Positions 1 through 9,848 of a stretch of DNA of 64,000 nucleotides are shown piece by piece. Every line of letters begins with the position of its first letter. Position 1 is the stretch's first letter. The notes under the pieces were generated by a model. It saw only the letters and a program-made list of their open reading frames with translations. It searched no databases and had not been told where the DNA came from. Made by a program: the position numbers and the translations under genes. The DNA comes from Blastocladiella emersonii ATCC 22665 (lineage: Eukaryota > Blastocladiomycota > Blastocladiomycetes > Blastocladiales > Blastocladiaceae), in NCBI GenBank assembly GCA_025594325.1, contig JANHCV010000007.1, positions 682,001-746,000 on the forward strand, written 5' to 3'.

Positions 1-198
1 TGGGCCCGCATCAACCACAAGTTCGACCTCATGTACGCCAAGCGCGCCTTCGTCCACTGGTACGTCGGCGAGGGCATGGAGGAGGGCGAGTTCTCCGAGG
101 CCCGCGAGGACCTCGCTGCCCTCGAGAAGGACTACGAGGAGGTCGGCGCCGACTCGGTCGACGTCGATATGGAGGAGGACCAGTACGCCGAGTACTAG
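1..198 (+). CDS. alpha-tubulin, C-terminal 65 codons (5' end outside window)
   Basis: The window opens in frame inside a tubulin. The first residues read [20 protein letters not shown], followed by [18 protein letters not shown], the helix H11-H12 surface of alpha-tubulin. The acidic tail ends EEDQYAEY before a TAG at 196-198. The terminal tyrosine is typical of detyrosinatable alpha-tubulins. Alpha-tubulin pairs with beta-tubulin to build cytoplasmic, spindle and axonemal microtubules. Only the last exon, or part of it, is visible, so the start, upstream introns and isotype cannot be judged. A delta-tubulin lies about 4.5 kb downstream on the same strand. Identity is very secure. Confidence 0.97.
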   Translation, partial: WARINHKFDLMYAKRAFVHWYVGEGMEEGEFSEAREDLAALEKDYEEVGADSVDVDMEEDQYAEY

Positions 199-333
199 AT
201 GGCGTCGCTCTCGTTGTCGTTGTCGTTGTTTTGTTACCCCCTCACTTCAGTATCGCTCATCATCTGTAACACTACTTTTCCTCCCTCTCCCTACATTTTG
301 TCCCACCACGTGTATTACATTCCTTGAAACTTG

Positions 334-513
334 TTACCCCTCCTCGTTCTCGCCGTGTTTGTTGAGGTCGCCATCGTCCTTCGACTCGGGCACGAACGCG
401 ACCTGAGACGAGGTCAGCGTGGCACCCGCGTCGCGCTCTAGCAGTAGCCGTCCCTCTCCACGACGGTCGTGGAGGCGGCCGCCGTAGTCGTAGTCGTCGA
501 AGGTTGTGGCCAT
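334..513 (-). CDS. small acidic hypothetical protein (59 aa)
   Basis: An ATG-started ORF of 60 codons on the minus strand begins MATTFDDYDYGGRLHDRRGE and ends GENEEG. It is hydrophilic, with an N-terminal Asp/Tyr cluster and an acidic C-terminus, and has no membrane segment or known motif that I recognise. Its codons are G/C-ending like the neighbouring genes. It converges on alpha-tubulin with a gap of about 135 nt. An intron-like GTGAGC...CAGCTAG tract lies upstream on the same strand (about 540-660), so a spliced leader or an extra 5' exon is possible. Function is unknown; chance occurrence cannot be excluded in such GC-rich DNA. Confidence 0.4.
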   Translation of the reverse strand: MATTFDDYDYGGRLHDRRGEGRLLLERDAGATLTSSQVAFVPESKDDGDLNKHGENEEG

Positions 514-1637
514 GGTCAGACGGCTGCGCTGCAGTCGCGGGTCTCGGCCGCCACCTAGCTGAGGTGAGGGTCGACCGCGGCCATGGCCGCGATGCTCGTG
601 GCCACCGTGTCTTCTTCACATCCTCCGACGCAGTTACACGGCATACAGCTCACTTGAATCTCGGCCATAGTGGCGAGACAACCGCTCTCATTATCGGCTG
701 CTGAAACGACGAAAGCTACTCAACAGGGCGACGGCGGGCGGGCGCGGCCATGGTGGAGCTCGCCGCTCCCGGAGCCCGGTGCTTGTACTCCTCCGCGCAC
801 CATACGACTCGCATGAAGGTGGGCCGTCTCGACCAAGTGCTTCAGTGCACCGGTTGACGCGACGTTCATGACGCGGTGGGTTCCCGGCCACGCCGCGCGG
901 CTTGTCGCCGCAGCTTCTCGAGGCCGCGACCGCCGTTGGCCATGGCCATCTCGCGTCGCGCCAAGCGGCCACCACTCGACTATACTATACAACGTCCCTG
1001 TTCTTTTTTCATCCGCGACGGCCGCGGGCGGAGTGACGATGGCCAACCAGGCCGTGGAGCTTGCTTGGACGGACGGAGAAATCCGCTAGATTCGCCCGTT
1101 TCTTTCCGGCCGGCTCGGTCGGCTGCTGCCCGTCGCCGCCCGCCGTCGTCCTCGCCGTCCATCCCTTCTCCCTTCTTGGCCAGCGACCCGGCCCACGAAG
1201 GCGACACTTGCTGCAACGTATCACACCCCGCGGAGCGAGGCCCTGTCCCCTCCCGCCCTCGCGCGCCCGCCGTGCCTCCCACACGGGCCTCGATGCATCG
1301 CGCCGCCGGCCGCCTCTAGAACAAGTACACGCACGACTCGCCCCATCCCCCGCGATTTTGCTTGCAACCGAGATTTTTGCACACACGGTGCGTGCTCGTG
1401 GGGTGCCAGGGACGACTGCATCGCCGCCGCGCCCGCCGCGCTGCGCCCCAGGCGTATTTATAGCCGCACATTCGCCAATATGAGCGGAGCGCGGCGCGGC
1501 GGCGGCGGCGGCGGGCTGCGGTCGTTGGCGACGCCCTCTTCCTCGGCCTTGTCCATCGGTGCCCGGCTGCTGACCTCTCTCTCTCTCGCGCGCCTGACGC
1601 GTCTAGACACACGACTCGATACAGTACATCGTAACCC
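514..1637. other. intergenic region upstream of the PAK kinase
   Basis: There is no convincing gene in this 1.1 kb. On the minus strand around 870-950 a short reading frame starting MAMANGGRGLEKLRRQ looks mildly protein-like but stops after 27 codons and I could not join it to another exon. The proximal part is pyrimidine-rich (CTCTCTCTCTCGCG near 1577-1592) and carries the TATA-like box listed separately. It probably holds the kinase promoter and 5' leader. Confidence 0.5.
1455..1462 (+). promoter_or_regulatory. TATA-like box upstream of the PAK-type kinase
   Basis: TATTTATA lies in otherwise very GC-rich DNA about 175 nt before the kinase ATG. Position and base contrast suggest a core promoter element; this is inferred only. 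Confidence 0.35.
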
Positions 1638-4616
1638 ATGGGCCAGTCGCAGTCGACGTCCAGCCAGCACTCGGCGCACGGCCACCATGGCGCGCACGCC
1701 GGCGCCGGCGCGCACCACCACTACCGCGACCGGCCATCGGGCGACGACGGCCTCCTGTCGCCGTCCGCCTACGCCTTCCTCGATGCGCAATCTTCTGGGG
1801 GTGGTGTGCCGCGGCGCGGCTCCGAACCCTCGCTGCCCACTTCCTCCACAACCGCCGGCGCCGCCGCCTCCGCCACCTCGCCCGTCGACACGCGCGCGCC
1901 CGCCATCGCCGCGGCGTTCCGCGACCCGCGCCGCGAACCCTCGGTGCGCACCACGCGCCCGGGCGGGTTCGGGTCCAACCCGCGCCGCCCGCGCCCGCGC
2001 CGGCCGTCCGCCCCGCCACCGCCCGCCGCCGGCTCCCTGAATCGCGGCGCCGCCGCCGGCGCCGGCGCGGGGGGCCCCGTCGATATCTCGAACCCGACCA
2101 ACGTCGAGCAGGGGATCCACATCGAGTGGGACGAGGAGACGGGCACGTTCCGCGGCGTCCCCGCGCCGTGGCGCGCCGCGTTCGAGCGACAGCTCGGGCC
2201 CGCGGTCCTCGGAATGCTCGCGCCCGCCAACTCCAAGGCGGCGTCGGGGTCCGGGCCCGCGACGCCCGTCCGCGTCGAGTCGGCGTCCGCCGCGGAGCGG
2301 ACCGTCCCGATGCGGTCGGCGACCGCGCCCGTTGAGGTCGATGCGCCGCCGCGGATCCGGTCCACCTCGTCGTCGTCCAACCACGGCGCGCTCGCGTCGC
2401 TCGCCCACCGCCCGCTCCCGCCGCCCATTGCGCCCGCCGACCGCGACCGCGATCGCGAGCGGGAACGTGAGCGCGAGCACCGCCACCGCCGCAACAAGTC
2501 GTCCGAGACCAACAACCGCGCGACAACGCACTCGCCGTCGCCGCACCGGACCGCGGCCACCGCGCCACGGGAACGCGAGCCGCGCCGCATGGCCTCGTCG
2601 CAGTCGCTCAACATGACCACCCCGAACAAAGTCCCGCGCAGCCCCGGCGGCAACCCGCGCCCGACGAACCTGCCGCCGCTCACGCGGCCCGAGAAGTCGG
2701 CGCACCGCCGCACCCCGAGTTCCGGCAGCGCGCCCGCGTCGCCGTCGCAGCAGCTCTCGCCCGCATCGTCAAGACCGCAGCTCACGAGTTCGGCGTCGTC
2801 CGCGTCGCTCGCTGTCGTCGGCGGCGGCGGGATGCCGACCGACCGCCGGCCGAGTGACGGTGGCGCGAGCTCGCCCGCACGGCGACCGTCCAACACGCCG
2901 TCGATCCGGTCGCGCTCGCCGTCGCGCGGCCCGCCGCCTGTCGCGAACCCGCGCAAGGCGCCGCCCGCGACCCCGCCGCCGACCGCCCCGCTGCCGGACC
3001 GTCCGCTCGCGCGGCCCGTCCCCATCCCTTCATCCTCGTCCGACGACCAGCCGATCCGCGCCCGCCGCGTCTCGGCGCGCCGGTCGCGCGTGCTGTCGAT
3101 CTCGCCGCGCGGGTCGCTGCTCTCGACGGGCGCCGTGATGGCCGCGCTCGCGGCGGCCGCGATGCAGCGCGAGGAAGAGAACGCGCGCGCCTCCTCTACG
3201 CGTGCGTCCCGCGACAGCACCATGGCGACGCTCGACGACCCCGACGCCACGGTGCGCGCGCCCGTCCCGCCGCCCCGGTCGACGAGCAGTTCCGGGCGCG
3301 CGGCGACGATTATGGCGGCCGAAAAGGAGCGGCGGCGGTCGGCCGTGGTGCTGCAGGAGGAGCCGGAACCGGTTGAGCCTGAAGTGGAGATTCCCGCGGC
3401 CCTCGCCGAGGCGTTCCACCAGGTCACGATCCACCCGGCGCTGCAGCGGTTCATTGCCGAGGCGCAGCGCATGGAGCGCGAGCAGCAGGAGGCGCGCGCC
3501 GCGGGGAAACAGTCCGACGCGGCGCCGCAGCCGAACGGCGTGGCCACGGCGTCGTCGCTCGTGCAGCTGCTCCAGGACGGCGCCCTGGGCGAGGCCGGGC
3601 GCGAGCTCGCGGCGCTGACGTCGATGCGCGTGACGCCCGCCACCCTCGCCGTGGCCCTCGCGCCCATGGTCGAGTCGGGCGACCCGCACGCGGTCTTCGC
3701 GAACGTGGTGCCGTACGCCGAGGGCGCGTCGGGCGACGTGCACACGGCGAAAGATACCGTGGTGCACTGCGCCGTGGCCATCAAGATCGTGCCGCGCGAC
3801 CACCCGCGGTCCGCCGACAAGATCGCGCGGCTCCCGCTCGAGCTGCACCTGATGCGCGCGTCGCGCCACCCGAACGTCGTCTCGTTCATCGGCGCGTACC
3901 TCACCGACGACGCCGTCTGGATCGCCATGGAGTTCATGGATGCCGGGTGTCTCGCCGACTTTTTGTACGCTGACGAGGAGGACGAGGAGGGGGGTGAGCT
4001 CGTCCTCGCGGCACCCGGCATCGCGTACATCACGGCCATGGTCGCGCGCGCGCTCGAGTACCTGCACGCGGCGCACCGCCTGCACCGCGACGTGCGGTCC
4101 GACAACGTGCTGCTGACGGGCCGCGGCGACGTCAAGCTCGGCGACTTCGGGTACGCGACCGAGGCCCACGCCCCGCTCACCGAGCCCGTCGGCACGCCGT
4201 ACTGGATGGCGCCCGAGGTCGCGGCCGCGGGCGCGCGCGCCTTCGCCGAGCCCGGCAGCGTCGTCGATGATCTCGACGAGGACGCGGACAAGTCCCAGTA
4301 CGGGTCCGCCGTCGACGTCTGGGCGCTCGGCGTCACCGTGTTCGAGATGGCCGCCCGCATGTACCCGTACGCGGACCTCGACGAGGTCGCGGCCCTGCGC
4401 GCCATCGCCCGGAACGGGTGCCCGGACCTCGACCCGCACGCGCGCGACCGGCTCGGCGACAAGGGCGTCGCCTTCTGGCGCCGCGCCACGGCCAAGGACC
4501 CGAGCATGCGGCCGACCGCCGCCGAGATGCTCCGCGACGACGCGTTCCTCGTCGACGCCGACCTCGACGCCGGGCGGAGGCAGGTGGTGGCCATGGTTCA
4601 GGGGCAGGGGGAGTGA
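1638..4616 (+). CDS. p21-activated (PAK/STE20 family) protein kinase
   Basis: One uninterrupted 992-residue ORF. It starts MGQSQS, a plausible N-myristoylation signal (Gly2, Ser6). A CRIB/PBD motif spans about residues 150-178 (ISNPTNVEQGIHIEW, ending in GVPAPW), the site where Cdc42/Rac-GTP binds PAKs. A long low-complexity Ser/Pro/Arg linker follows to about 600. The kinase domain covers about 690-975: Gly loop EGASGDV, VAIK lysine K716, catalytic-loop HRDVRSDN with D818, DFG D836, and GTPYWMAPE. The expected catalytic-loop lysine (HRDxKxxN) is Arg820, which is unusual for a Ser/Thr kinase, although all other catalytic residues are present. By family, it should couple Rho GTPases to actin, polarity and MAPK signalling. 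It ends only 58 nt before the delta-tubulin start. Confidence 0.93.
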   Translation: MGQSQSTSSQHSAHGHHGAHAGAGAHHHYRDRPSGDDGLLSPSAYAFLDAQSSGGGVPRRGSEPSLPTSSTTAGAAASATSPVDTRAPAIAAAFRDPRREPSVRTTRPGGFGSNPRRPRPRRPSAPPPPAAGSLNRGAAAGAGAGGPVDISNPTNVEQGIHIEWDEETGTFRGVPAPWRAAFERQLGPAVLGMLAPANSKAASGSGPATPVRVESASAAERTVPMRSATAPVEVDAPPRIRSTSSSSNHGALASLAHRPLPPPIAPADRDRDREREREREHRHRRNKSSETNNRATTHSPSPHRTAATAPREREPRRMASSQSLNMTTPNKVPRSPGGNPRPTNLPPLTRPEKSAHRRTPSSGSAPASPSQQLSPASSRPQLTSSASSASLAVVGGGGMPTDRRPSDGGASSPARRPSNTPSIRSRSPSRGPPPVANPRKAPPATPPPTAPLPDRPLARPVPIPSSSSDDQPIRARRVSARRSRVLSISPRGSLLSTGAVMAALAAAAMQREEENARASSTRASRDSTMATLDDPDATVRAPVPPPRSTSSSGRAATIMAAEKERRRSAVVLQEEPEPVEPEVEIPAALAEAFHQVTIHPALQRFIAEAQRMEREQQEARAAGKQSDAAPQPNGVATASSLVQLLQDGALGEAGRELAALTSMRVTPATLAVALAPMVESGDPHAVFANVVPYAEGASGDVHTAKDTVVHCAVAIKIVPRDHPRSADKIARLPLELHLMRASRHPNVVSFIGAYLTDDAVWIAMEFMDAGCLADFLYADEEDEEGGELVLAAPGIAYITAMVARALEYLHAAHRLHRDVRSDNVLLTGRGDVKLGDFGYATEAHAPLTEPVGTPYWMAPEVAAAGARAFAEPGSVVDDLDEDADKSQYGSAVDVWALGVTVFEMAARMYPYADLDEVAALRAIARNGCPDLDPHARDRLGDKGVAFWRRATAKDPSMRPTAAEMLRDDAFLVDADLDAGRRQVVAMVQGQGE

Positions 4617-4674
4617 GGGGTTGTTAGAGGTCGTGAATACACTGCAAGTTTGCGTCGCGCTCGTGCTCCCATGC

Positions 4675-6612
4675 ATGCTCCGCGACATGAAGAAGACGCC
4701 GAGCAGGCAGACTACGAAAACGAATGGAGCAACCGCGCGACCGCGTGCATCGGTCTCGGCGGCAGCGCACCCGCTCGCACGGCGCGAGGTGAGACCGGCC
4801 GCTGGCGCGACGGCGTCGTCGTCGTCCTCGGCGAGGAGGCCCGCTCCTGCTGCGGCCCCACCACCACCGCCGCCACCGCCCGTCTCCCCGGCAGCCGCGG
4901 GTCCCGTCGTCGTCGTCGCCATCGGGCAGTGCGGCATCACCATCGCGCACGAGTTCTTCACCCTGCTCGGCGACCCATCGCGGCACCCGCGCTTCTTTGC
5001 CGCGATGCCGCCGTCGTCCTCGTCGTCCGCGCGTGACACGCCCCCGCCCCCGCCGCCTCCCGCACCCGCACCGGCGTCGGGAAGCGGCAGCGGCATGTCG
5101 GTCGCCGAGCGCGAGGCCCGGATCCGCCGCGCGCTGCTCGCCGCGGGCATCGTGCCGTCGTCGCCGGCCCCTCTCCCGCCGCCGCCTACCTCACCTCCAC
5201 CTCCGTCACACCACCAGGTCCAGTGGATCCCGCGCTGCGTGCTGCTCGACACCGAGGCCAAAGTGATCCGCACCGTGTTGCGCGAAGGCGGGCCTCGCTA
5301 CCCGACAAAAACCTCCCCGCGCGCGTGGCGGTACCACCCGAAGTGCGCGCAGTGGCGCGCGGCGGGCGCCGCCAACAACTGGGCGTACGGGTACTACCGG
5401 CACGGCAAAGACATGTATGCGGCGATCGCGCGCGGGATCCGTGCCCAGGTGCGGCTCGCGGGCGACGGGTTTGCGGGGTTTGTGGTCCTCCACTCGCTCG
5501 CGGGCGGGACCGGGTCGGGTGTCGGGACGTATGTCACGGAGCAGCTCCGACGAGAGTTTCCCACCGCGGCGGTCGTGAACCACGTCGTCTGGCCGTTCAT
5601 GCGCGGCGAGGTGATTGTCCAGAACTATAACATGGTCCTCACGCTCGCGCGGCTGCTTGAGGTACGCGTGTTCGGGAATGAGGGTGGGATGGCCGCTGAC
5701 GTGTGCTTGATACAGGCGTCGGACATGGTGCTCGTCCAGTTCAACGACCACCTGCAGCGCATCGGGACCGAGCGGCTCGGCCTGCCCTCGGCCTCGTTTG
5801 CGGACCTGAACCGTATCATGGCGCGCGTCCTCTTCCACATCCTCGCGCCCGCCAAGGTCGCCTCTTCCTCCTCCTCGCCTGCTTCAACCACCACCCTCGT
5901 CGACCTCGTCCGCACCGCGACGTGCGGCGCGTGGAAACTCGCCACCGCGTACCACGTCCCGCAGGTCCCCGCCGCCGCCGTCGCCTTCACGGCGCTGACG
6001 TGGCCCGCGCTGCTGCGCCCGCTCCGCCAGATGGTCCTCACGCACACGCCGACCGACGAGCGGCTCGACTGGGCCGTGGAGCCAGGGGCGGCGAAGGCGG
6101 CGAGGGTCGGCGCGGCCGTCGTCATCGTCAAGGGCGCGGATAAGCGTGCGGCTGAGGCCGAGCTCGTGCGGCTGTTTGGCGACGCGCGCATGTACGACGG
6201 CACAGGCGCGAGCGGGAAGCCGGCAGCGGCGGCGGGAGGAGCGAGGTGGCGCGTCTGGGTTGACCGCGACACGCAGGTGCCCGGGATCGATAAGTGGGCT
6301 GCCGTGGTCTGGTACGCGTGGTGCTGTGTCGACGAGGGGGGCCGAGACTGACGCGTCATGTGGTCTGTAGCACGTCGTCGGCCGCGGCGGAACCGCTCGA
6401 GGAGACGCTGCGCATCGCCGTGCAAATGTACCGGACGGGCGCGTTCCTGCACCAGTACGCCAAGTTCGGGCTGCCCGCGGGCGCCATGGCGGGCGCGATT
6501 TCGCGCGTGTACCAGGGTACGCGCTTTCCGCAGCTGTGTCTCACCATCATCATCACTGACACGCGGCGGCCGTGGTGTAGAACTCGAAAGGTACAAAACT
6601 GATGCATATTAG
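4675..6612 (+). CDS. delta-tubulin (basal body/centriole tubulin), 4 exons
   Basis: CDS join(4675..5661,5716..6311,6371..6516,6581..6612), 586 aa. The tubulin core starts at VVVAIGQCG and contains the GTP-binding signature GGTGSGVG, followed by VVWPFMRGEVIVQNYNMVLT, a stretch typical of delta- rather than alpha- or beta-tubulin. The three introns (54, 59 and 64 nt) all start GTACGC and end CAG or TAG. Splicing restores the C-terminal helices (LHQYAKFG, ending SRVYQELERYKTDAY). Delta-tubulin is needed for triplet microtubules of basal bodies, so its presence implies a flagellated stage. Odd features: about 80 residues of Ser/Pro-rich N-terminal extension, a Pro-rich insertion after the first helix, and GQCG followed by IT rather than the usual NQ. 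The ATG choice (4675 or 4687) is uncertain. Confidence 0.88.
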
Positions 6613-6615
6613 CTT

Positions 6616-7110
6616 CTACTCCTGCTTCGCGGGAACCGGGTTCAGCTCGTGGTCGAACCCGAGGCGCGTCAGGTCCTTCCACGTCTCGTCCTCGTCGTTC
6701 TGCGACTGCAGGTGGTACATGTCCATGAACCCCGTCACCGAGACCATCATGGTCGGCTTCTGGTCGTCGTCGCCAAAGTACAGCGCGATCTCGGCCATGG
6801 TGTCCTCGTCGAACTAGTTCGAGGCGGACGGGTGAGTGATGGGAGGGCGTGAGGTCGGTGTAGGGGGGAGGCGCACCTTCTTGCCGTTGGTCGCGACAGC
6901 AAACGCCTGCACCTCGTCGACGTTCAGGTACCCGTCCTTGTCGGCGTCGAAGCGCTCGAAGATGGACCGCTACGCGGGCAGCATGCGCGCACAGTGTCAG
7001 CGGGCGAGGGGCGCGGGTGGAACAGCGGTCTCGGGTACCAGCGCCTTGTCGAAGGCCGGCATGAACATGTCATCGTCGTCGAGGAGGGGGACGCGCTTGC
7101 CGCTGGACAT
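6616..7110 (-). CDS. EF-hand protein with Miro-like EF-associated segment (paralogue A)
   Basis: Minus-strand CDS complement(join(6616..6813,6877..6969,7039..7110)), 120 aa. Exon 2 encodes SIFERFDADKDGYLNVDEV, a canonical EF-hand loop with D/D/K/D/G/Y/E at the expected positions, so Ca2+ binding is likely. Exon 3 has GFMDMYHLQSQ and ETWKDLTRLGFD, which resembles the EF-hand-associated helix pair of Miro GTPases. Both introns (63 and 69 nt) have GT...TAG ends and lie at the same codon positions as in the divergent neighbour, so the two are duplicates. It converges on delta-tubulin with only 3 nt between stop codons. No GTPase or membrane part is present. Cellular role is unknown. Confidence 0.8.
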
Positions 7111-7331
7111 GGTTGCAGGTACTCGCGGGTGTCGTTGATTCGTTGCAAATGGCCGTCCTCGGGGGAGAAAGAGCGCGAGGAGCGAAAGCAAAACGGGGAT
7201 GGAGACCTGGATGGAGATCCGTCACCTGATGGGTAGCGGCGGTGCCACTCACGTGCACCGTCGAGCGGCCTCCAAATCCTCTCGGCCTCCTCGTGGTGTG
7301 TTCACCCTCTCCTTTCGACCAAAGCAGCACC
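7111..7331. promoter_or_regulatory. shared divergent promoter region of the EF-hand pair
   Basis: 221 nt separate the two divergent start codons. No gene fits here. There is no clear TATA box; a bidirectional promoter is inferred from geometry only. Confidence 0.4.
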
Positions 7332-7876
7332 ATGGCATCGACGACGACCCCGACCCTCCACGAAGACCGCGTCGCGCTCGTCACCGAGGACGACCTGCTG
7401 ACCCCGCGCTTCGTCGAGGTCCTGGTAAGGCCTGCGCCGCTGTCGGCCGAGATCGCCCGCCAACCCCGCTGCCGCTCCCGTGTAGCGTGAGATCTTTGAG
7501 CGGTTCGACGTCAACCAGGACGGGTTCTTGAACCGCAATGAGCTCAAGGCGTTCGCCGAGGCGAGTACGGGCAAGGACGTGCGTACCAACAACTGCACCT
7601 TTTCAGCTGCGCTCTCGCGCTCGCTAACGCCGCAGGCCCTCCCTTCAGTTCACGGAGGAGACGCTCGAGGTCATCGCCAAGCTGTTCCTCGAGAAAAAGT
7701 ACCTTCCGACGCCGCAGCTCTCGTTTCTCGGCCTGCAGGGCATGTTCCTGCTGCAGGTCAAGCTCAACGAGGCCGAAGTGTGGGCCGACCTCGAGCGGTT
7801 GGGCTACGACCACCAGCTCGAGTCGATCCTCGTCGAGACGGCCGACCTCAAGCCGCTCGAGGAGGTCGAGGCGTAA
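7332..7876 (+). CDS. EF-hand protein with Miro-like EF-associated segment (paralogue B)
   Basis: CDS join(7332..7424,7486..7578,7649..7876), 137 aa. Exon 2 (31 codons, the same length as in paralogue A) encodes EIFERFDVNQDGFLNRNEL, a good EF-hand loop. Exon 3 carries FTEETLEVIAKLF, then LGLQGMFLLQ and EVWADLERLGYDHQLE, matching the EF-associated layout of paralogue A (FDEDTMAEIALYF, ETWKDLTRLGFDHELN). Introns are GTAAGG...TAG (61 nt) and GTGCGT...CAG (70 nt). It is longer at the C-terminus than A (ending PLEEVEA) and lacks A's paired second-helix acidic run. It is probably a small Ca2+ sensor; the partner is unknown. It converges on the HGH1 homologue. Confidence 0.8.
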
Positions 7877-7951
7877 CGCAACTTGCGAAGAACCAAAAAG
7901 AGTGAATACATTGCTAGGGCTATTACAACATCATGCGGCGACGGCGGCAGC

Positions 7952-9607
7952 TTACACGATCTCCTCAATCACCATGTCGTCGTCGTCGCTGTCCTCGTCC
8001 ATGGGCTGCGGCGCGGAGCTGCTCGCGGCGGCCGCAGACTTGCGCGGCGCGGCCGTGGCGGACCCGTCCTCGGGCACGTACTCGTACTCAATGTCCAGCT
8101 CGCCGGACACGAGCGCCTCGAGCTCCTTGTCGGGGACGACCTGCTCGACCGCGGGCAACAGCGCGTCGATGTTATCCTCGGCGCCGTCAGCGCGCTCCTC
8201 GCGCATCAGCATGTCGACGAGCCGCTCCGCGACGAGCCGGCACGGCACGTGGTCCTCGGCCTGGTGGTACGCGCGCACCACGAGATACGTGCCCGCAGCG
8301 CGCAGCGCGTCGCGGCCGCGGCGCGTCGTCGCCAGCACCAGGAGCGCCTCGAGCAGCGGCTGGCGCAAGTCGACCACGGGCTCGACGAAGTGGTCCGTCG
8401 GCAGCGACAGGAGCCAGTCGGGGACCGTGTCGAGGTCGTCTTCGGTCTCGAGCAGCGAATCCGCCAGGTCCGCGGGAGCGAGCGGCGTCAGCAGCGGGTG
8501 CAGCACGTAGTTCGGGTGCTTGGCGTCCAGCAGGTCGCCGTGCGCGCGCAGGTCGAAGGTTACGTTCTTGAGCGCCGAAATCACGCCGCCGCGGCGGATC
8601 AGCTCCGGGTGGTCCGTGAAGCACAGGATCTTGGACAGGGCGGACGTCGGGTCCGTCTCCGACAGCACCGCCGTCGTGCTCGCGAGCGACGAGCCCTCGG
8701 CCGTCTCGGGCGTCGCGGGAGCGGCGGCGGGAGCGGCGTCGGCCTTGATGGTCTTGCCGCGCGGCGCCTTCTTGGTCGAGGAGGGCTCGGTCTTGGGCTT
8801 CTTGCTACGGTGTTACGAACAGCAGTTGGTAAGCCAAGGGCGCCACACTCCACAAAGCGTGACAAGAGCGTACGTCTCGGGCTCCTCGGCCGTCTGCTTG
8901 GGCGCCTCGGGGTACCGGTTGACGATGGGCGTGAGGAAGTAAGCGCGGCCCTCTGAGTGCTGCGACACGTTGGCAAAGACGGAGGCGAGGAAGTGGAAGT
9001 CGGCCTGGGCGTTGTACCAGCGGCGGTCGCCGCCGAGCCCGACGCCGCGGCCAAACACCTCGACGAGCTGGTCCATGGCGGACGGCTGCGCGAGCAGCAT
9101 CTCGACCGACTTGCGCAGGAACCGGACGCGCGGCAGGTCCTCCTTGGGCACCTCGTGCTCGGGCTGCACCACGACGGGCGGCGCCTTGATGGCCGTCAGC
9201 GGCGCCAGGCGCAGCAGCGTGCGCGCAATCGCGCCGTCGTGCGACAGGTTCGACAGCAGCATGCACACCAGATCGGCCAGCACCGACGCCGGCGTCAGGA
9301 TCAGCGTCATCAGCTTGAACAGGAACTCGGGGTTGTTGAGCGACGGCAGCACCGTGCGGTCCTTGGTCAGGTTGATCAGCGTCTTGATCGCCAGGTGCGA
9401 GATGGCCGGCTCGTCCGTAAGCAGCTTGTCGAGCGCAGCCAGAAGACGCGGCAGGCGGCCGCTCGCCGTGTCCTTGAGCAGGCCCGACGCATCGCCGCCC
9501 GAGATCCCGGCAATGTACTCGCTCGCCACCTGGCGCAGGTTGTCCTGCTCGTGGCCCAGGAACTCGATGAGCTCGTCGAGCTGCGACGCGAGCGCGGCGT
9601 TGGCCAT
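7952..9607 (-). CDS. HGH1: HGH1 homologue (ARM-repeat eEF2 chaperone)
   Basis: Minus-strand CDS complement(join(7952..8804,8874..9607)), 528 aa. The intron is 69 nt with GTACGC and TAG ends. Helical ARM/HEAT-like repeats include LIEFLGHEQDNLRQVASEYI, LLSNLSHDGAIARTLL, LASVFANVSQHSEGRAYFL and, in exon 2, LLEALLVLATTRRGRDALR with ERLVDMLMREE. These match the ordered signatures of the HGH1/FAM203 family, which works with TRiC/CCT in folding eEF2. An Ala/Lys-rich insertion (PKTEPSSTKKAPRGK and following) sits between the halves and accounts for the length beyond the usual roughly 400 aa. The acidic tail is DEDSDDDDMVIEEIV. Assignment is from recalled motifs. Confidence 0.82.
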
Positions 9608-9848
9608 GGTTGTTTGATGCGTTTAGTGGTGTGATAGAGTGGCGCCGTCACCGTCGAGTGGAGGGGAGAAAGATCGGCGACCTCACAAAACTCGGCTAAC
9701 TGAGCCTCAGTTGAACGCGTCACCTGCGCTCACATGATTTGTTGGCCGGCCTTTCTCGGCGACGCGTCTCGCGTTGCGCCACCTCGAGGAGCCCCTCGTT
9801 TCCCCTCTCTGCCGCCAAGGCACCCTTTGATGTAAACGCAGACACACC

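Noticed and set aside
868-950. Minus-strand frame MAMANGGRGLEKLRRQ as a first exon
   Set aside because: It ends in TGA after 27 codons and no donor/acceptor pair links it to the 59-aa frame.
3030-5273. 747-codon minus-strand frame crossing the PAK and delta-tubulin genes
   Set aside because: It spans two well-supported plus-strand genes and has no protein-like motifs.
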